The notes: generated by a model not told the origin, from the letters alone. Counted from the stretch's first letter, positions 35,338 to 43,900 are shown. The stretch is 64,000 bases of DNA from Christensenella sp. UBA4675 (GCA_002405165.1 DHLF01000012.1:47432-111431), one strand, 5' to 3'. Made by a program: numbers and translations.

Positions 35338-36015
35338 TTAATTTTCGTAATTTGGTAGTACCTTAAACGGCCTTTTTACGCCTTTTACGGCTTCCACAAG
35401 CACAAGATACGGTTTTTGAGAATTTTTAGCCACGACGAATTGTAATACGGAAGGATTTAACCCCGCCTTTTCTAAGTCCGAAAAAAGTTCGGGCAAACGC
35501 TCCGTCCGTTGACATATTCTAAGTCGTCCGCCGTGTTTTAACATTTTAAATGCGCTAAAAACTATTTCGCTTTGAGTAATTTCTACTTCGTGCCGACAAA
35601 TTGCTATTTCACGCTTTAAATTTTTTTCTCCGCTGTCTTTTTTTTTGTAAGGCGGATTGCATAGTATTAAAGAATACCTATTTTTGTAGTTTTCGCTATT
35701 TTCTTGCAATTTACCTTTTACAATATAGCATTTGTCGTCCATTTTATTTATTTCCAAGCTCTTTTCGCACAAATCCGCAAGCCTAGATTGAATTTCAAAA
35801 AATCCTACTTCTTTTACAAAAGGCTCGTTTAAAGCCAAAAAATGTATTCCGACTATTCCGCACCCCGAACAAATATCCGCCACCGTTTCGCCTTTGTTCG
35901 CCTTTAAAAATCGGCTTAATATAACCGAATCGGACGTAAAACGGTAAAATCTGTCGTCTTGCAATATTTTGTAGTCGCCTATTAAAAGCGATTCTATCGT
36001 AACGTGTTCTTCCAT
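35338..36015 (-). CDS. tRNA1(Val)-type N6-adenine methyltransferase (YabB/TrmN6-like)
   Basis: 225 residues. Rossmann SAM motif VADICSGCGIVGI is near residue 45, and catalytic motif LILCNPPYKKK is near 125. NPPY enzymes of this group methylate A37 of tRNA1(Val) in E. coli; the Bacillus homologue is less well studied. No strong ribosome site precedes the ATG. A terminator (36034-36059) separates it from ferredoxin upstream. Confidence 0.85.
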   Translation of the reverse strand: MEEHVTIESLLIGDYKILQDDRFYRFTSDSVILSRFLKANKGETVADICSGCGIVGIHFLALNEPFVKEVGFFEIQSRLADLCEKSLEINKMDDKCYIVKGKLQENSENYKNRYSLILCNPPYKKKDSGEKNLKREIAICRHEVEITQSEIVFSAFKMLKHGGRLRICQRTERLPELFSDLEKAGLNPSVLQFVVAKNSQKPYLVLVEAVKGVKRPFKVLPNYEN

Positions 36016-36033
36016 AATAAAAAAGCAATAAAT

Positions 36034-36059
36034 AAAGCCCGATTAAATAGTCGGGCTTT
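36034..36059 (-). terminator. Ferredoxin terminator
   Basis: AAAGCCCGA/TCGGGCTTT stem with T-rich sequence on the minus strand, 17 bases past the ferredoxin stop. Confidence 0.8.
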
Positions 36060-36075
36060 GATTTTGTTAATTTCC

Positions 36076-36246
36076 TTACTCTTCAACAGGCGCGGAAACG
36101 GGGCAAGTAGACGCGCAAGCTCCGCAAGAAATGCAGACATCCGGGTCTATTACGTATTGAGTATCTCCCGCAGATATAGCGGAAACGGGGCAAGCTTCTG
36201 CGCAAGCTCCGCAAGAAATACATGCGTCGGTAATTTTGTAAGCCAT
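36076..36246 (-). CDS. 2[4Fe-4S] ferredoxin
   Basis: 56 residues, a clostridial-type ferredoxin. Two clusters are bound by CISCGACAEACP (Cys 9, 12, 15, 19) and CISCGACASTCP (Cys 38, 41, 44, 48). It carries electrons for fermentative oxidoreductases and hydrogenases in anaerobes. AGGAGG precedes the ATG, and a consensus promoter lies at 36314-36342. The two halves are nearly identical in DNA as well as protein, a clear trace of the ancestral duplication. The large opposite-strand frame here is a shadow. Confidence 0.95.
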   Translation of the reverse strand: MAYKITDACISCGACAEACPVSAISAGDTQYVIDPDVCISCGACASTCPVSAPVEE

Positions 36247-36313
36247 GGTAATTCCCTCCTAATTTTAATAAATCAAATTTTCGGCAATTATCTCTTCGCC
36301 GAATTGTTAGACC

Positions 36314-36342
36314 ATTATAGCATTTTTATTTTAATAATTCAA
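36314..36342 (-). promoter_or_regulatory. Ferredoxin promoter
   Basis: TTGAAT-N17-TATAAT on the minus strand. The leader contains a TTCGGC/GCCGAA hairpin (36279-36302). Confidence 0.8.
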
Positions 36343-36379
36343 GATTATATCACAAGTTTTTTGTTTTTTTTTAAATTTT

Positions 36380-36991
36380 TTATTCTTCGTCTTTTATTCT
36401 ATCCAAAACTTCGTTGCAAGTATCGTACCCGTAACCCTTGCTTAAAAGTTTTCTATACGCGGAAGATAAGGTTTTTTTATCCCTTTCCTTTCCTTTTAAA
36501 AATTTAACGGCAATTTCATAAGCCGAATCCGCATCTTCTTCCACGTTTTCCAACGCTTTTTTTATTACTTCTTCTCCGCAACCTTTTAATTTCAGTTCCC
36601 TTTCAATTAAATATCTGCCTTTTTTAGATTTATAACATTCGACATAATTCTCGGCGTAAAATTCGTCGTTGACAAAACGATACTCCTTTAACTTTTCTAT
36701 TACCTTATCGCACAAGCTTAAAGTAAAACCTTTTTTTTGCAAATAATCTCTTACTTGTTTTTCGGTTTTGCTCGATTTGGAAAGTAGTCCCATCGCCTTA
36801 TCCAAAGCGTGAGTGTATAAAGAAGAAATTTGTATTTCGTCTAGCTTTTCCGTAGAAATTTCTTGCCCGACTTTTAGCCTGTTTTCTACTACCGTTTCTA
36901 GCCTTAACGAACAGTAATATGCCCCGTCTAAATAAATGTTGCAGTGTTTATCGCTATGAGTTTGCATTGAAATTTGAGTGATATTTTTCAT
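36380..36991 (-). CDS. recX: Regulatory protein RecX
   Basis: 203 residues of three-helix repeats. RecX binds RecA filaments and limits recombinase activity. KAMGLLSKSSKTEKQVRDYL and the RFVNDEFYAENYVE segment (usual yiDDerfA..yv) are typical. The C-terminal LLSKGYGYDTCNEVL segment corresponds to the last repeat. It overlaps yigZ by four bases, so it is coupled. Confidence 0.9.
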   Translation of the reverse strand: MKNITQISMQTHSDKHCNIYLDGAYYCSLRLETVVENRLKVGQEISTEKLDEIQISSLYTHALDKAMGLLSKSSKTEKQVRDYLQKKGFTLSLCDKVIEKLKEYRFVNDEFYAENYVECYKSKKGRYLIERELKLKGCGEEVIKKALENVEEDADSAYEIAVKFLKGKERDKKTLSSAYRKLLSKGYGYDTCNEVLDRIKDEE

Positions 36992-37605
36992 TTATACTCT
37001 ACAAAACACTCCTTTAATAAACTTATAGACGGCTTTTTGTTGATTATACTGCTAATTTGTTCCGTTACGTTTTTATTTTTTTCACATGCAAAAGTAACGA
37101 TAACGGAGCTAGAAAATTCTTTATTTAAAACCGATATTTCGCCGGATGAGAAAAAGGAATTTAAATTGCTGAAAGAAACATAGTCAAGTTCCAAAACATA
37201 AACGTCGCTTAAAGTCATTTTACATATTCCGCATTTTTCCAAACAGCTTTTCGCGGAAGAAAAATACGCCCTGACAAGTCCGCCCGTTCCGAGTTTTATT
37301 CCGCCGAAATATCTGGTAACGACTACCGCCACGTCTAAAAGCTTTGAGCTTTCTATTGCGTTAAGGATAGGAAGTCCCGCGGTAGAACTAGGTTCTCCGT
37401 CGTCCGAAAATTTAGTCGTTCCGTCCTTTAACTTGTAGCAATAACAGTTGTGTGTTGCGTCTGAATATTCTTTTTTTACGGAATTTATAAACTTCCTTGC
37501 CTGCTCCGCCGTTTCTACACGTTTGCAACTAGCGATAAAAACCGATTTTTCTATATTTATTTCACTTTTCCCGTTTTCTTTAACGGTTAAATAATCGTTT
37601 AACAA
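36988..37605 (-). CDS. yigZ: YigZ/IMPACT-family protein
   Basis: 205 residues. The UPF0029 N-terminal domain has the DATHNCYCYKL, FSDDGEPSSTAGLPIL and VVVTRYFGGIKLGTGGLVRAY signatures. A C-terminal DUF1949 ferredoxin-like domain follows. Eukaryotic IMPACT affects GCN1/GCN2; the bacterial role is unknown, although nucleic-acid or ribosome binding is suspected. It lies upstream of and coupled to recX. Confidence 0.92.
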   Translation of the reverse strand: MLNDYLTVKENGKSEINIEKSVFIASCKRVETAEQARKFINSVKKEYSDATHNCYCYKLKDGTTKFSDDGEPSSTAGLPILNAIESSKLLDVAVVVTRYFGGIKLGTGGLVRAYFSSAKSCLEKCGICKMTLSDVYVLELDYVSFSNLNSFFSSGEISVLNKEFSSSVIVTFACEKNKNVTEQISSIINKKPSISLLKECFVEYK

Positions 37606-37649
37606 AATAACTCAACTATCCTTGCGTAATGGCGTTTTTAGCCATAAAA

Positions 37650-38855
37650 TTATTTAACAAATATAACTCTAACGTGAGCTTTTTTGCCTTTATGCAATAC
37701 GAAATCTCCCTTTTCGTAAATTTCGTCGGGAAGCTCTAACTGACCTTTTTCAAGCTTAACATCGTTTACCAAAACTCCACCGCCTTCAATAAGTCTTCTG
37801 CCTTCGCCTTTGGATTTTGCAAATCCTGCCCTTAACAACAATTCGGGAACGTCTTTCGTCTTTTCGGTTTCGAGCTTTGGCATTGCGGAAATATCCCCCG
37901 AAAACGCACCCCTTACCTGCGACAATACTTCTTCGGCTTTTTCCTTTCCGTGAACGAGCGCCGTTACTTCGTAAGCAAGCTTTTCTTTTGCTTTGTTTAT
38001 ATCGTGTCCTTCTGCGGTTAAATCTGCAATTTCGTCAAGTTCCATAAAGGTTAAAAGCTTCATACACTCGGCAACCTTACAGTCTTCCACGTTTCTGAAA
38101 TATTGAAAAAAGTCGTACGGAGAACATTTATTTTCGTCCAACCACAACGCGCCTTTTGCGGTTTTTCCCATTTTTTTGCCTTCGCTGTTTAAAAGAAGCG
38201 TACAAGTTGCGCAAAACGCGTCTTTTCCTTCTTTTCTACGAATTAAATCTACCCCCGCAAGCATATTCGACCATTGGTCGTCCCCGCCAAGCTCTAATTT
38301 AGCGTTGTAATGCTTGTTTAAGTATAAAAAGTCGTAACCTTGCATCAACATATAGTTGAATTCCAAAAAGGTTAAGCCTTTTTCTAATCTTTGCTTATAA
38401 CATTCGGCGGTAAGCATTTTGTTTACCGAAAAATACGCGCCTATATCCCTTAAAAAATCAACGTAGTTAAGATTTAAAAGCCAGTCGGCATTATTTGCCA
38501 TTATCGCGCCGTTTTCGCCTTCGAACGTAATAAAACGCGACATTTGCTTTTTAAATTGCGATATATTGTAATCTATTTGCTCTCTCGTAAGCATTTTACG
38601 CATATCCGTTCTTCCGGACGGATCGCCTATCATTCCCGTTCCTCCACCGAACAACGCAATCGGCTTATGCCCCGCTCTTTGCATATGCGCCATCATCATA
38701 ATCGGAATATAATGCCCGATATGTAAAGAATCCGCCGTAGGGTCAAATCCTATATAAAAAGCTACTTTTTCGGTATCTAAAAGTTTGTATAAATCTTCTT
38801 CGTAAATGGTTTGCTTAATAAAGCCTCTTGCTTTTAAAGTGTCTAAAACGTTCAT
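37650..38855 (-). CDS. tyrS: Tyrosyl-tRNA synthetase
   Basis: 401 residues, class I. GFDPTADSLHIGHYIP carries the HIGH motif, KKMGKTAKG the KMSKS equivalent, and QGYDF the tyrosine pocket. A C-terminal S4 RNA-binding domain (about 335-400) binds tRNA. The leader of about 70 bases has a CGTAAAC/GTTTACG hairpin but is too short for a T-box. The promoter is TTGCAT-N17-TAAAAT at 38930-38958. Confidence 0.97.
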   Translation of the reverse strand: MNVLDTLKARGFIKQTIYEEDLYKLLDTEKVAFYIGFDPTADSLHIGHYIPIMMMAHMQRAGHKPIALFGGGTGMIGDPSGRTDMRKMLTREQIDYNISQFKKQMSRFITFEGENGAIMANNADWLLNLNYVDFLRDIGAYFSVNKMLTAECYKQRLEKGLTFLEFNYMLMQGYDFLYLNKHYNAKLELGGDDQWSNMLAGVDLIRRKEGKDAFCATCTLLLNSEGKKMGKTAKGALWLDENKCSPYDFFQYFRNVEDCKVAECMKLLTFMELDEIADLTAEGHDINKAKEKLAYEVTALVHGKEKAEEVLSQVRGAFSGDISAMPKLETEKTKDVPELLLRAGFAKSKGEGRRLIEGGGVLVNDVKLEKGQLELPDEIYEKGDFVLHKGKKAHVRVIFVK

Positions 38856-38929
38856 ATATTCTCTCCGTTTTTATAAAGGTTATCGCTACGTAAACGTATA
38901 TTGCATACAAGTTTACGCACTCTTTTACT

Positions 38930-38958
38930 ATTTTAACATTTTTATAATATTTATGCAA
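38930..38958 (-). promoter_or_regulatory. tyrS promoter
   Basis: TTGCAT-N17-TAAAAT on the minus strand, divergent from the NifU-like gene promoter. Confidence 0.7.
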
Positions 38959-38977
38959 ATAAGTTTTATGAAAATAT

Positions 38978-39006
38978 TTGTAAATTGATTTTTTTTATGT
39001 TATAAT
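38978..39006 (+). promoter_or_regulatory. Promoter of the NifU-like/GGGtGRT pair
   Basis: TTGTAA-N17-TATAAT, about 40 bases before the ATG. Confidence 0.75.
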
Positions 39007-39045
39007 TAGTAAAAAAATAAAGTTAATTTATTTGGAGGATTAAAA

Positions 39046-39738
39046 ATGCAATATTCCAGAGAAGTTGAAAACATGGTATGCATTGCAAAAGGACCTAAAC
39101 ATAATCCTGCTCCTATTCCGGAAGAAGGAAAATGGGTATTTGCAAAAGAAATTACCGACATCAGCGGATTTACACACGGTGTAGGTTGGTGCGCACCCCA
39201 ACAAGGAGCTTGTAAATTATCGCTTAACATCAAAAAAGGTATCGTAGAAGAAGCTTTAATCGAAACCGTAGGTTGTTCGGGTATGACCCACTCGGCGGCA
39301 ATGGCCGCGGAAATTCTTCCCGGCAAAACCATTTTAGAGGCTTTGAATACCGACCTTGTTTGCGACGCTATCAATACCGCTATGAGGGAATTGTTTTTAC
39401 AAATCGCTTACGGAAGAAGTCAATCCGCTTTCTCTGACGACGGTTTAACCGTAGGCGCAGGATTAGAAGATTTAGGAAAAGGATTACGCTCTCAAGTAGG
39501 CACTATGTACGGCACAAGACTTAAAGGTGCCAGATATCTTGAAATGGCAGAAGGATACGTAACCAGACTCGCTCTCGATTCGGATATGCAAATTATCGGT
39601 TACGAGTTCGTTTCCTTTGGAAAAATGACCGATTTCATTAAAAAAGGTCTTTCCCCCGACGAAGCTTACAAAAAATCTATGGGTCACTACGGAAGATTCG
39701 ATAACGCTTATAAGTATATCGACCCCAGAAAAGAATAA
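39046..39738 (+). CDS. NifU/IscU-like scaffold-type protein paired with GGGtGRT protein
   Basis: 230 residues. The middle aligns with IscU: GWCAPQQGACKLSLNI, ETVGCSGMTHSAAMAAEILPG and LVCDAIN place cysteines 56, 77 and 106 where IscU holds its cluster ligands. The C-terminal half (about 125-230) is unlike IscU. The family regularly accompanies GGGtGRT genes. A scaffold or Fe-S-dependent role is inferred; the process is unknown. A perfect GGAGG site and preferred codons indicate strong expression. It lies 14 bases upstream of its partner. Confidence 0.8.
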   Translation: MQYSREVENMVCIAKGPKHNPAPIPEEGKWVFAKEITDISGFTHGVGWCAPQQGACKLSLNIKKGIVEEALIETVGCSGMTHSAAMAAEILPGKTILEALNTDLVCDAINTAMRELFLQIAYGRSQSAFSDDGLTVGAGLEDLGKGLRSQVGTMYGTRLKGARYLEMAEGYVTRLALDSDMQIIGYEFVSFGKMTDFIKKGLSPDEAYKKSMGHYGRFDNAYKYIDPRKE

Positions 39739-39752
39739 GGGAGGAAAAAAAA

Positions 39753-40754
39753 ATGTCATTATTTGAATCTTATGAAAGAAGAATAGATAAAATCAATGCG
39801 GTTTTAGCTAACTACGGAATTAAATCCATAGAAGAATGTAAAGATATTTGCCTTGCAAAAGGCGTTGACTGCGACAAAATCGTAAGAGGAACTCAACCTA
39901 TTTGTTTTGACAACGCAGTTTGGGCTTACACCGTAGGCGCCGCTATCGCAATTAAAAAAGGTTGCGTTAAGGCAAAAGACGCGGCTGCCGCAATAGGCGA
40001 AGGTTTACAATCTTTCTGTATCCCCGGCTCGGTTGCAGAAAACAGAAAAGTCGGTTTAGGACACGGCAACTTAGCGGCTATGCTTCTTGACGACAATACA
40101 GATTGCTTCTGCTTCTTAGCAGGACACGAATCTTTCGCGGCTGCGGAAGGCGCAATTTCTATCGCGTTAAACGCTAATAAAGTTAGAGGCAAAGATTTAA
40201 GAGTTATTCTTAACGGTTTAGGAAAAGACGCCGCTATGATTATTTCAAGAATCAACGGCTTTACCTACGTTGAAACCGAATTCGACCCCTACACCGAAGA
40301 AGTTAAAGTAGTTTACGAAAAAGCTTATTCGGACGGACCGAGAGCAAAAGTTAAATGCTACGGCGCGGATAACGTTCCCGAAGGCGTTGCTATTATGAAA
40401 ATGGAAAACGTAGGCGTTTCTATTACGGGAAACTCTACTAATCCTACTCGTTTCCAACACCCCGTTGCAGGAACTTACAAAAAATGGTGCGTAGAAAACG
40501 GAAGAAAATACTTCTCCGTTGCTTCCGGTGGCGGTACGGGAAGAACGCTTCACCCCGACAATATGGCGGCAGGTCCTTCCAGCTACGGTATGACCGACAC
40601 TATGGGAAGAATGCACTCGGACGCACAATTTGCAGGTTCTTCTTCCGTTCCCGCTCACGTTGAAATGATGGGCTTAATCGGAATGGGAAACAACCCGATG
40701 GTTGGAGCTACGGTTGCAGTTGCAGTTGCAGTAGAAGAAGGAATGAAAAAGTAA
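39753..40754 (+). CDS. GGGtGRT-family protein of unknown function
   Basis: 333 residues. It is recognised by the namesake SVASGGGTGRTLHPDNMAAG segment near residue 258 and by the C-terminal GSSSVPAHVEMMGLIGMGNN. Gly-rich motifs GLGHGNLAAML and LAGHESFAAAEGA also look cofactor- or nucleotide-binding, with several cysteines (for example KDICLAKGVDCDK). It has no membrane segments, so it is cytosolic. A GGGAGG site sits before the ATG, and the operon with the NifU-like gene ends at a strong terminator. The reaction is undescribed to my knowledge. Confidence 0.8.
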   Translation: MSLFESYERRIDKINAVLANYGIKSIEECKDICLAKGVDCDKIVRGTQPICFDNAVWAYTVGAAIAIKKGCVKAKDAAAAIGEGLQSFCIPGSVAENRKVGLGHGNLAAMLLDDNTDCFCFLAGHESFAAAEGAISIALNANKVRGKDLRVILNGLGKDAAMIISRINGFTYVETEFDPYTEEVKVVYEKAYSDGPRAKVKCYGADNVPEGVAIMKMENVGVSITGNSTNPTRFQHPVAGTYKKWCVENGRKYFSVASGGGTGRTLHPDNMAAGPSSYGMTDTMGRMHSDAQFAGSSSVPAHVEMMGLIGMGNNPMVGATVAVAVAVEEGMKK

Positions 40755-40807
40755 TTTTAATTTAAACTTTTAGCTTTTTCTATTGATTAAAATTAAATAT
40801 AATTTTT

Positions 40808-40837
40808 ACGCCGTTTTAGAAAACTCTAAAACGGCGT
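40808..40837 (+). terminator. Terminator of the NifU-like/GGGtGRT operon
   Basis: A perfect 12-bp stem ACGCCGTTTTAG/CTAAAACGGCGT followed by GAATTTTATTT. Confidence 0.88.
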
Positions 40838-40952
40838 GAATTTTATTTGCTTGATATAAAAACTTTTTTAAAATTAATATTATCGTAGTACGAGAATATT
40901 ACTTTAATAAAACTTAAAGAAAAATAAAAATAATTTTTTAATATTTGCTATT

Positions 40953-42908
40953 TTAACTTTCCCTTGTCCAAACGTTCCAACAATACGTATTCTTTAAATA
41001 TTCGCTAGCTATACTAGTATCGGCTAAATCGGTCGAAAATATATCTATATCTCCCACTTTCCAACCATTTGTATTTTCAAAAGTAACACTAGTTAAACCA
41101 CTACAATCATAGAAAGCATGATATCCTATACTAGTTACGCTGTTTCCTATGGTTAAACTCGTTAAATTAGTACAACTTTTGAAAGCCCCATCAGATATTT
41201 TAGTTGCAGTCGTTATATTTGCTTCCGTAAGTAATGCTCCTTGAATATATAAATTTTTAGCATAGTTACCAAATACCATCAAATTTGTCAATCCATCTAT
41301 CTGAACCCAATCGTTTATATCTCCCGTATAGTATATGGTTTTTAAACTATCCGTTCCAATGAAAGCATACTTACCTATACTTGTTACACTATTAGGAATT
41401 GTTACTTTTGTTATTTTGTATTTACAAGAAAAGGCATCATTGTTAATAACATAATTTTGTTCGTTATAATTTTCGGGCAAAGTCAGCTCCGTAGCAGTTC
41501 CTATATAGTTAAACAAATAGTTTATTCCGTCATCCCCTATTATAAATTGATAACCATCTGTTGTAGTTACTATTTTACTTCCGTTTTCTCCGTTATGTAC
41601 TGCTTTTGCATAGTAGCCTATATATCCATTATCTTCACTTTCTAGGGTTATATCTAAATTACTTTTATTTATTACTTCTACTAATTTCTTGCAATCAAAA
41701 AAAGTCCCATATTCTATACTTGTTACACTGCTTGGTATTGTTATACTCGTTAAAACACGACCAACATTGAAAGCTCTCTTATATATTACATAGTTTTGTC
41801 CGTTATAATTTTGTGGTAAAACAATATTTTTTTCTTTTCCCATATACTTTAACAAGTAATTTATGCCGTTATTTGTAATAAACTTGTAATTACCCACAGT
41901 CTTTATTTTACTTTCTTTTTCCGAAATTATAACGTCTTTCCCATACTCGTACCGATAACCTATTAGCCCTGATACATCTTCTCCTTCGTATTTTTTTTCT
42001 AACTCGGCTAAACTTAAACTACTGTTGTTTACCACTTCTAAAACGGAAATTCCGTAAAAACAATCCTGAAAATCTACCAAATTTTTATCCAAAGTAACAC
42101 TTAATAAATTTCCGCAATAAGAGAATGCTCTTGAACAAATACCTGTAACGCCATCGCTTAAAACAACGCTTGTAATTGTATCATCATAACTAAACGCATT
42201 TTTATATATCTTATAATTTTGTCCTTTGTAATAATCAGGTAAAACTAAATCACACTCTCTTCCTTTATAACCAAGTAAATAGCTATGTCCGTTATAAGTT
42301 GTAAACAAATAATCGTCTATGGCGTCAATTTTACTTTTGCCATCCGAATGAATAAACAAAGCATTATTTGCTATACCGCCAAAATCTTCACTTCCGTTTG
42401 TTATATTTAAGTTACTTTTGTTTATAATTTCTACTATGTGGTTCCTTTCAAACGCTCCCATGTCTATGATTTTTAAACCGCTACCAAGCGTTACGCTTAA
42501 CAGTCGGCAGTTTGAATCAAAAGCGAGTGCTTCAATAATTTCCACACTGTCGGGAATAATAAGAGATGATAAATGTGACCCACAAAAAGCCAAACGGCCT
42601 ATTCTTACAACGCTATTTGGAATAGATAAATTATATATATCATTACAGTAAAAAGCATAGTCTGCAATTTCTTTTACGGGTTTTCCGTTATACGTTTCGG
42701 GTATAACAAGTTCTTCTATTAAATAATCCGTATTTTTAACACCCACAACGCTATACCCTGATTCGTCGGGTAATAATTTGTATTCAAGCTCAATTTTGTT
42801 TTCTTGTTCGTTTTTATTATTACTTTTATCATCTTTACAAGAAACACTTAAAATCCCCATTGACAATAAACAAATAATTGCCAAAATATACGATAAAAAT
42901 TTTTTCAT
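40953..42908 (-). CDS. BspA-type leucine-rich-repeat lipoprotein
   Basis: 651 residues. The signal peptide ends LSVSC (Cys24). It contains about eight or more LRR_5 units (pattern LTIPNSVTSIGKYAF..C..L). They alternate with repeated linker modules of the form YNGQNYVI...AFN and INYLLKYMGKEKNIVLPQNY. BspA-like surface proteins mediate adhesion in oral and gut bacteria. It ends NTYCWNVWTRES without a wall anchor. GGGGAGAG precedes the ATG. The start overlaps the 82-residue gene by four bases, indicating a coupled pair under an XRE-linked promoter. Confidence 0.88.
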   Translation of the reverse strand: MKKFLSYILAIICLLSMGILSVSCKDDKSNNKNEQENKIELEYKLLPDESGYSVVGVKNTDYLIEELVIPETYNGKPVKEIADYAFYCNDIYNLSIPNSVVRIGRLAFCGSHLSSLIIPDSVEIIEALAFDSNCRLLSVTLGSGLKIIDMGAFERNHIVEIINKSNLNITNGSEDFGGIANNALFIHSDGKSKIDAIDDYLFTTYNGHSYLLGYKGRECDLVLPDYYKGQNYKIYKNAFSYDDTITSVVLSDGVTGICSRAFSYCGNLLSVTLDKNLVDFQDCFYGISVLEVVNNSSLSLAELEKKYEGEDVSGLIGYRYEYGKDVIISEKESKIKTVGNYKFITNNGINYLLKYMGKEKNIVLPQNYNGQNYVIYKRAFNVGRVLTSITIPSSVTSIEYGTFFDCKKLVEVINKSNLDITLESEDNGYIGYYAKAVHNGENGSKIVTTTDGYQFIIGDDGINYLFNYIGTATELTLPENYNEQNYVINNDAFSCKYKITKVTIPNSVTSIGKYAFIGTDSLKTIYYTGDINDWVQIDGLTNLMVFGNYAKNLYIQGALLTEANITTATKISDGAFKSCTNLTSLTIGNSVTSIGYHAFYDCSGLTSVTFENTNGWKVGDIDIFSTDLADTSIASEYLKNTYCWNVWTRES

Positions 42909-43153
42909 TTTCTCTCCCCTTTTGTATTTATTCTAATAAAATTGTCTACCGCTTCATTAGGTAAAATAAACCATGTGGGAATTCCGTGCGAAACGGGCGT
43001 CCCCTTGTCGTCTTCGCTTTCGTTACCGTTCCCACGAATACCGTATTTTACTCCGCCTTTCCACTTGAACACCGCTATTGAATAACTGTCGTTCGTAAAT
43101 AGAACTATTAAATCTGTTATCCCTTTATATGTTACTGTTTCAGGATTTACCAT
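42905..43153 (-). CDS. Small hypothetical protein coupled to the LRR lipoprotein
   Basis: 82 residues, probably soluble. It contains a beta-strand-like DLIVLFTNDSYSIAVFKWKG, then GNGNESEDDKGTPVSHGIPT with WFILPNEAVDNFI near the end. There is no signal peptide. I do not recognise it. It overlaps the lipoprotein gene by ATGA. TTGACA-N17-TACAAT lies upstream (43184-43212), inside an inverted repeat that probably binds the divergent XRE protein. Confidence 0.55.
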   Translation of the reverse strand: MVNPETVTYKGITDLIVLFTNDSYSIAVFKWKGGVKYGIRGNGNESEDDKGTPVSHGIPTWFILPNEAVDNFIRINTKGERK

Positions 43154-43183
43154 TTATTCTCCTCCCTTTGTTTAATATGCTAT

Positions 43184-43212
43184 ATTGTAACTCATTTGGG
43201 TTAAGTTGTCAA
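43184..43212 (-). promoter_or_regulatory. Promoter of the 82-residue/LRR operon
   Basis: TTGACA-N17-TACAAT on the minus strand. Its -35 region lies between the arms of the 43197-43238 inverted repeat. Confidence 0.8.
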
Positions 43213-43238
43213 CTCTTTTTGGTTATGAAGTTAACCCA
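43197..43238. promoter_or_regulatory. Candidate XRE operator
   Basis: Inverted repeat TGGGTTAA/TTAACCCA with 26 bases between the arms, plus AGTTGTCAACT in the centre. It covers the minus promoter and lies upstream of the XRE gene, so autoregulation is likely. Confidence 0.5.
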
Positions 43239-43279
43239 TTTTAGTTATAAAATAAAAACAAAAGGGGTAAAATTTTTCT

Positions 43280-43567
43280 ATGGATATTTTAGATAAAATT
43301 GACGAATTAAGAAAAGAACGCGGTTGGTCTATAAATTATCTTGCAATGGAAGCGGAACTAACTCAATCTACGCTAAACAATTTATACAAGCGTCGCACCG
43401 AACCGAAAATTTCTACTTTGCGCGCTTTATGTAATGCATTCGGGATAAGCCTTGCGGAGTTTTTTAAAGACGACATTACCCCTGACGACGAATTAAAACG
43501 CAAAATTACTACTTTATCGAAAGAAAACAAACAAGCGTTACTTACAATTATAAAAAACTTAAAATAA
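43280..43567 (+). CDS. XRE-family helix-turn-helix regulator
   Basis: 95 residues. The N-terminal Cro/CI HTH reads RKERGWSINYLAMEAELTQSTLNNLYKRR, then EPKISTLRALCNAFGISLAEFF. A short helical tail (KRKITTLSKENKQALLTIIKNLK) probably dimerises. It is divergent from the 82-residue/LRR operon and likely represses it and itself at the shared inverted repeat. GGGG precedes the ATG, and a strong terminator follows. Confidence 0.88.
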   Translation: MDILDKIDELRKERGWSINYLAMEAELTQSTLNNLYKRRTEPKISTLRALCNAFGISLAEFFKDDITPDDELKRKITTLSKENKQALLTIIKNLK

Positions 43568-43572
43568 TTTTA

Positions 43573-43600
43573 CCGCCTTTGGCGTTTGCGCCAAAGGCGG
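43573..43600 (+). terminator. XRE gene terminator
   Basis: A perfect 12-bp stem CCGCCTTTGGCG/CGCCAAAGGCGG with a TTTG loop and TATTATATT after it. Confidence 0.88.
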
Positions 43601-43710
43601 TATTATATTAAAATTTATTGAAATTATATTATAATCTCTTAAATTATATTAAAATCTAATAAAATCTTGCTGTTTTTGCCGTTTTTTTAAAAAAATTTTA
43701 TCTAAATCTA

Positions 43711-43739
43711 TTGCAAAATGCTTAAAACGCGTATATAAT
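43711..43739 (+). promoter_or_regulatory. Promoter of the glycine-riboswitch transcript
   Basis: TTGCAA-N17-TATAAT about 35 bases before the aptamer P1 helix. The preceding 43601-43710 is AT-rich with repeated TTATATTAAAAT and no gene. Confidence 0.8.
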
Positions 43740-43774
43740 ATTTTTCGTTGTGTGAAAACGCAGAACCTTTTGGA

Positions 43775-43877
43775 ACTGTGGCTGGACAACACTCCGGAGA
43801 ATCTCGGTTACGAGTACCGAAGGGGCAAGAAAGGATTTTTCCTTTTAATCTCTCAGGTAAAAGTATGGAGCCATAGT
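43775..43877 (+). ncRNA. Glycine riboswitch (single aptamer)
   Basis: The glycine-aptamer core is unmistakable: CCGGAGAATCTC, then ACCGAAGGGGCAA, then AATCTCTCAGGTAAAA. An outer P1-type helix ACTGTGGCT (43775) pairs with AGCCATAGT (43869), with one G-U pair. Only one aptamer core is present; extra sequence on the 5' side (CAGAACC/GGAACTG) may be a ghost-aptamer stem. It controls the AGCS symporter through the terminator at 43901. The open frame running across it is not a gene. Confidence 0.93.
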
Positions 43878-43900
43878 ATAATAATGGTATTTTTTTTCGG

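Noticed and set aside
36004..36507. 167-codon plus-strand frame
   Set aside because: Shadow of the ferredoxin and recX genes on the other strand.
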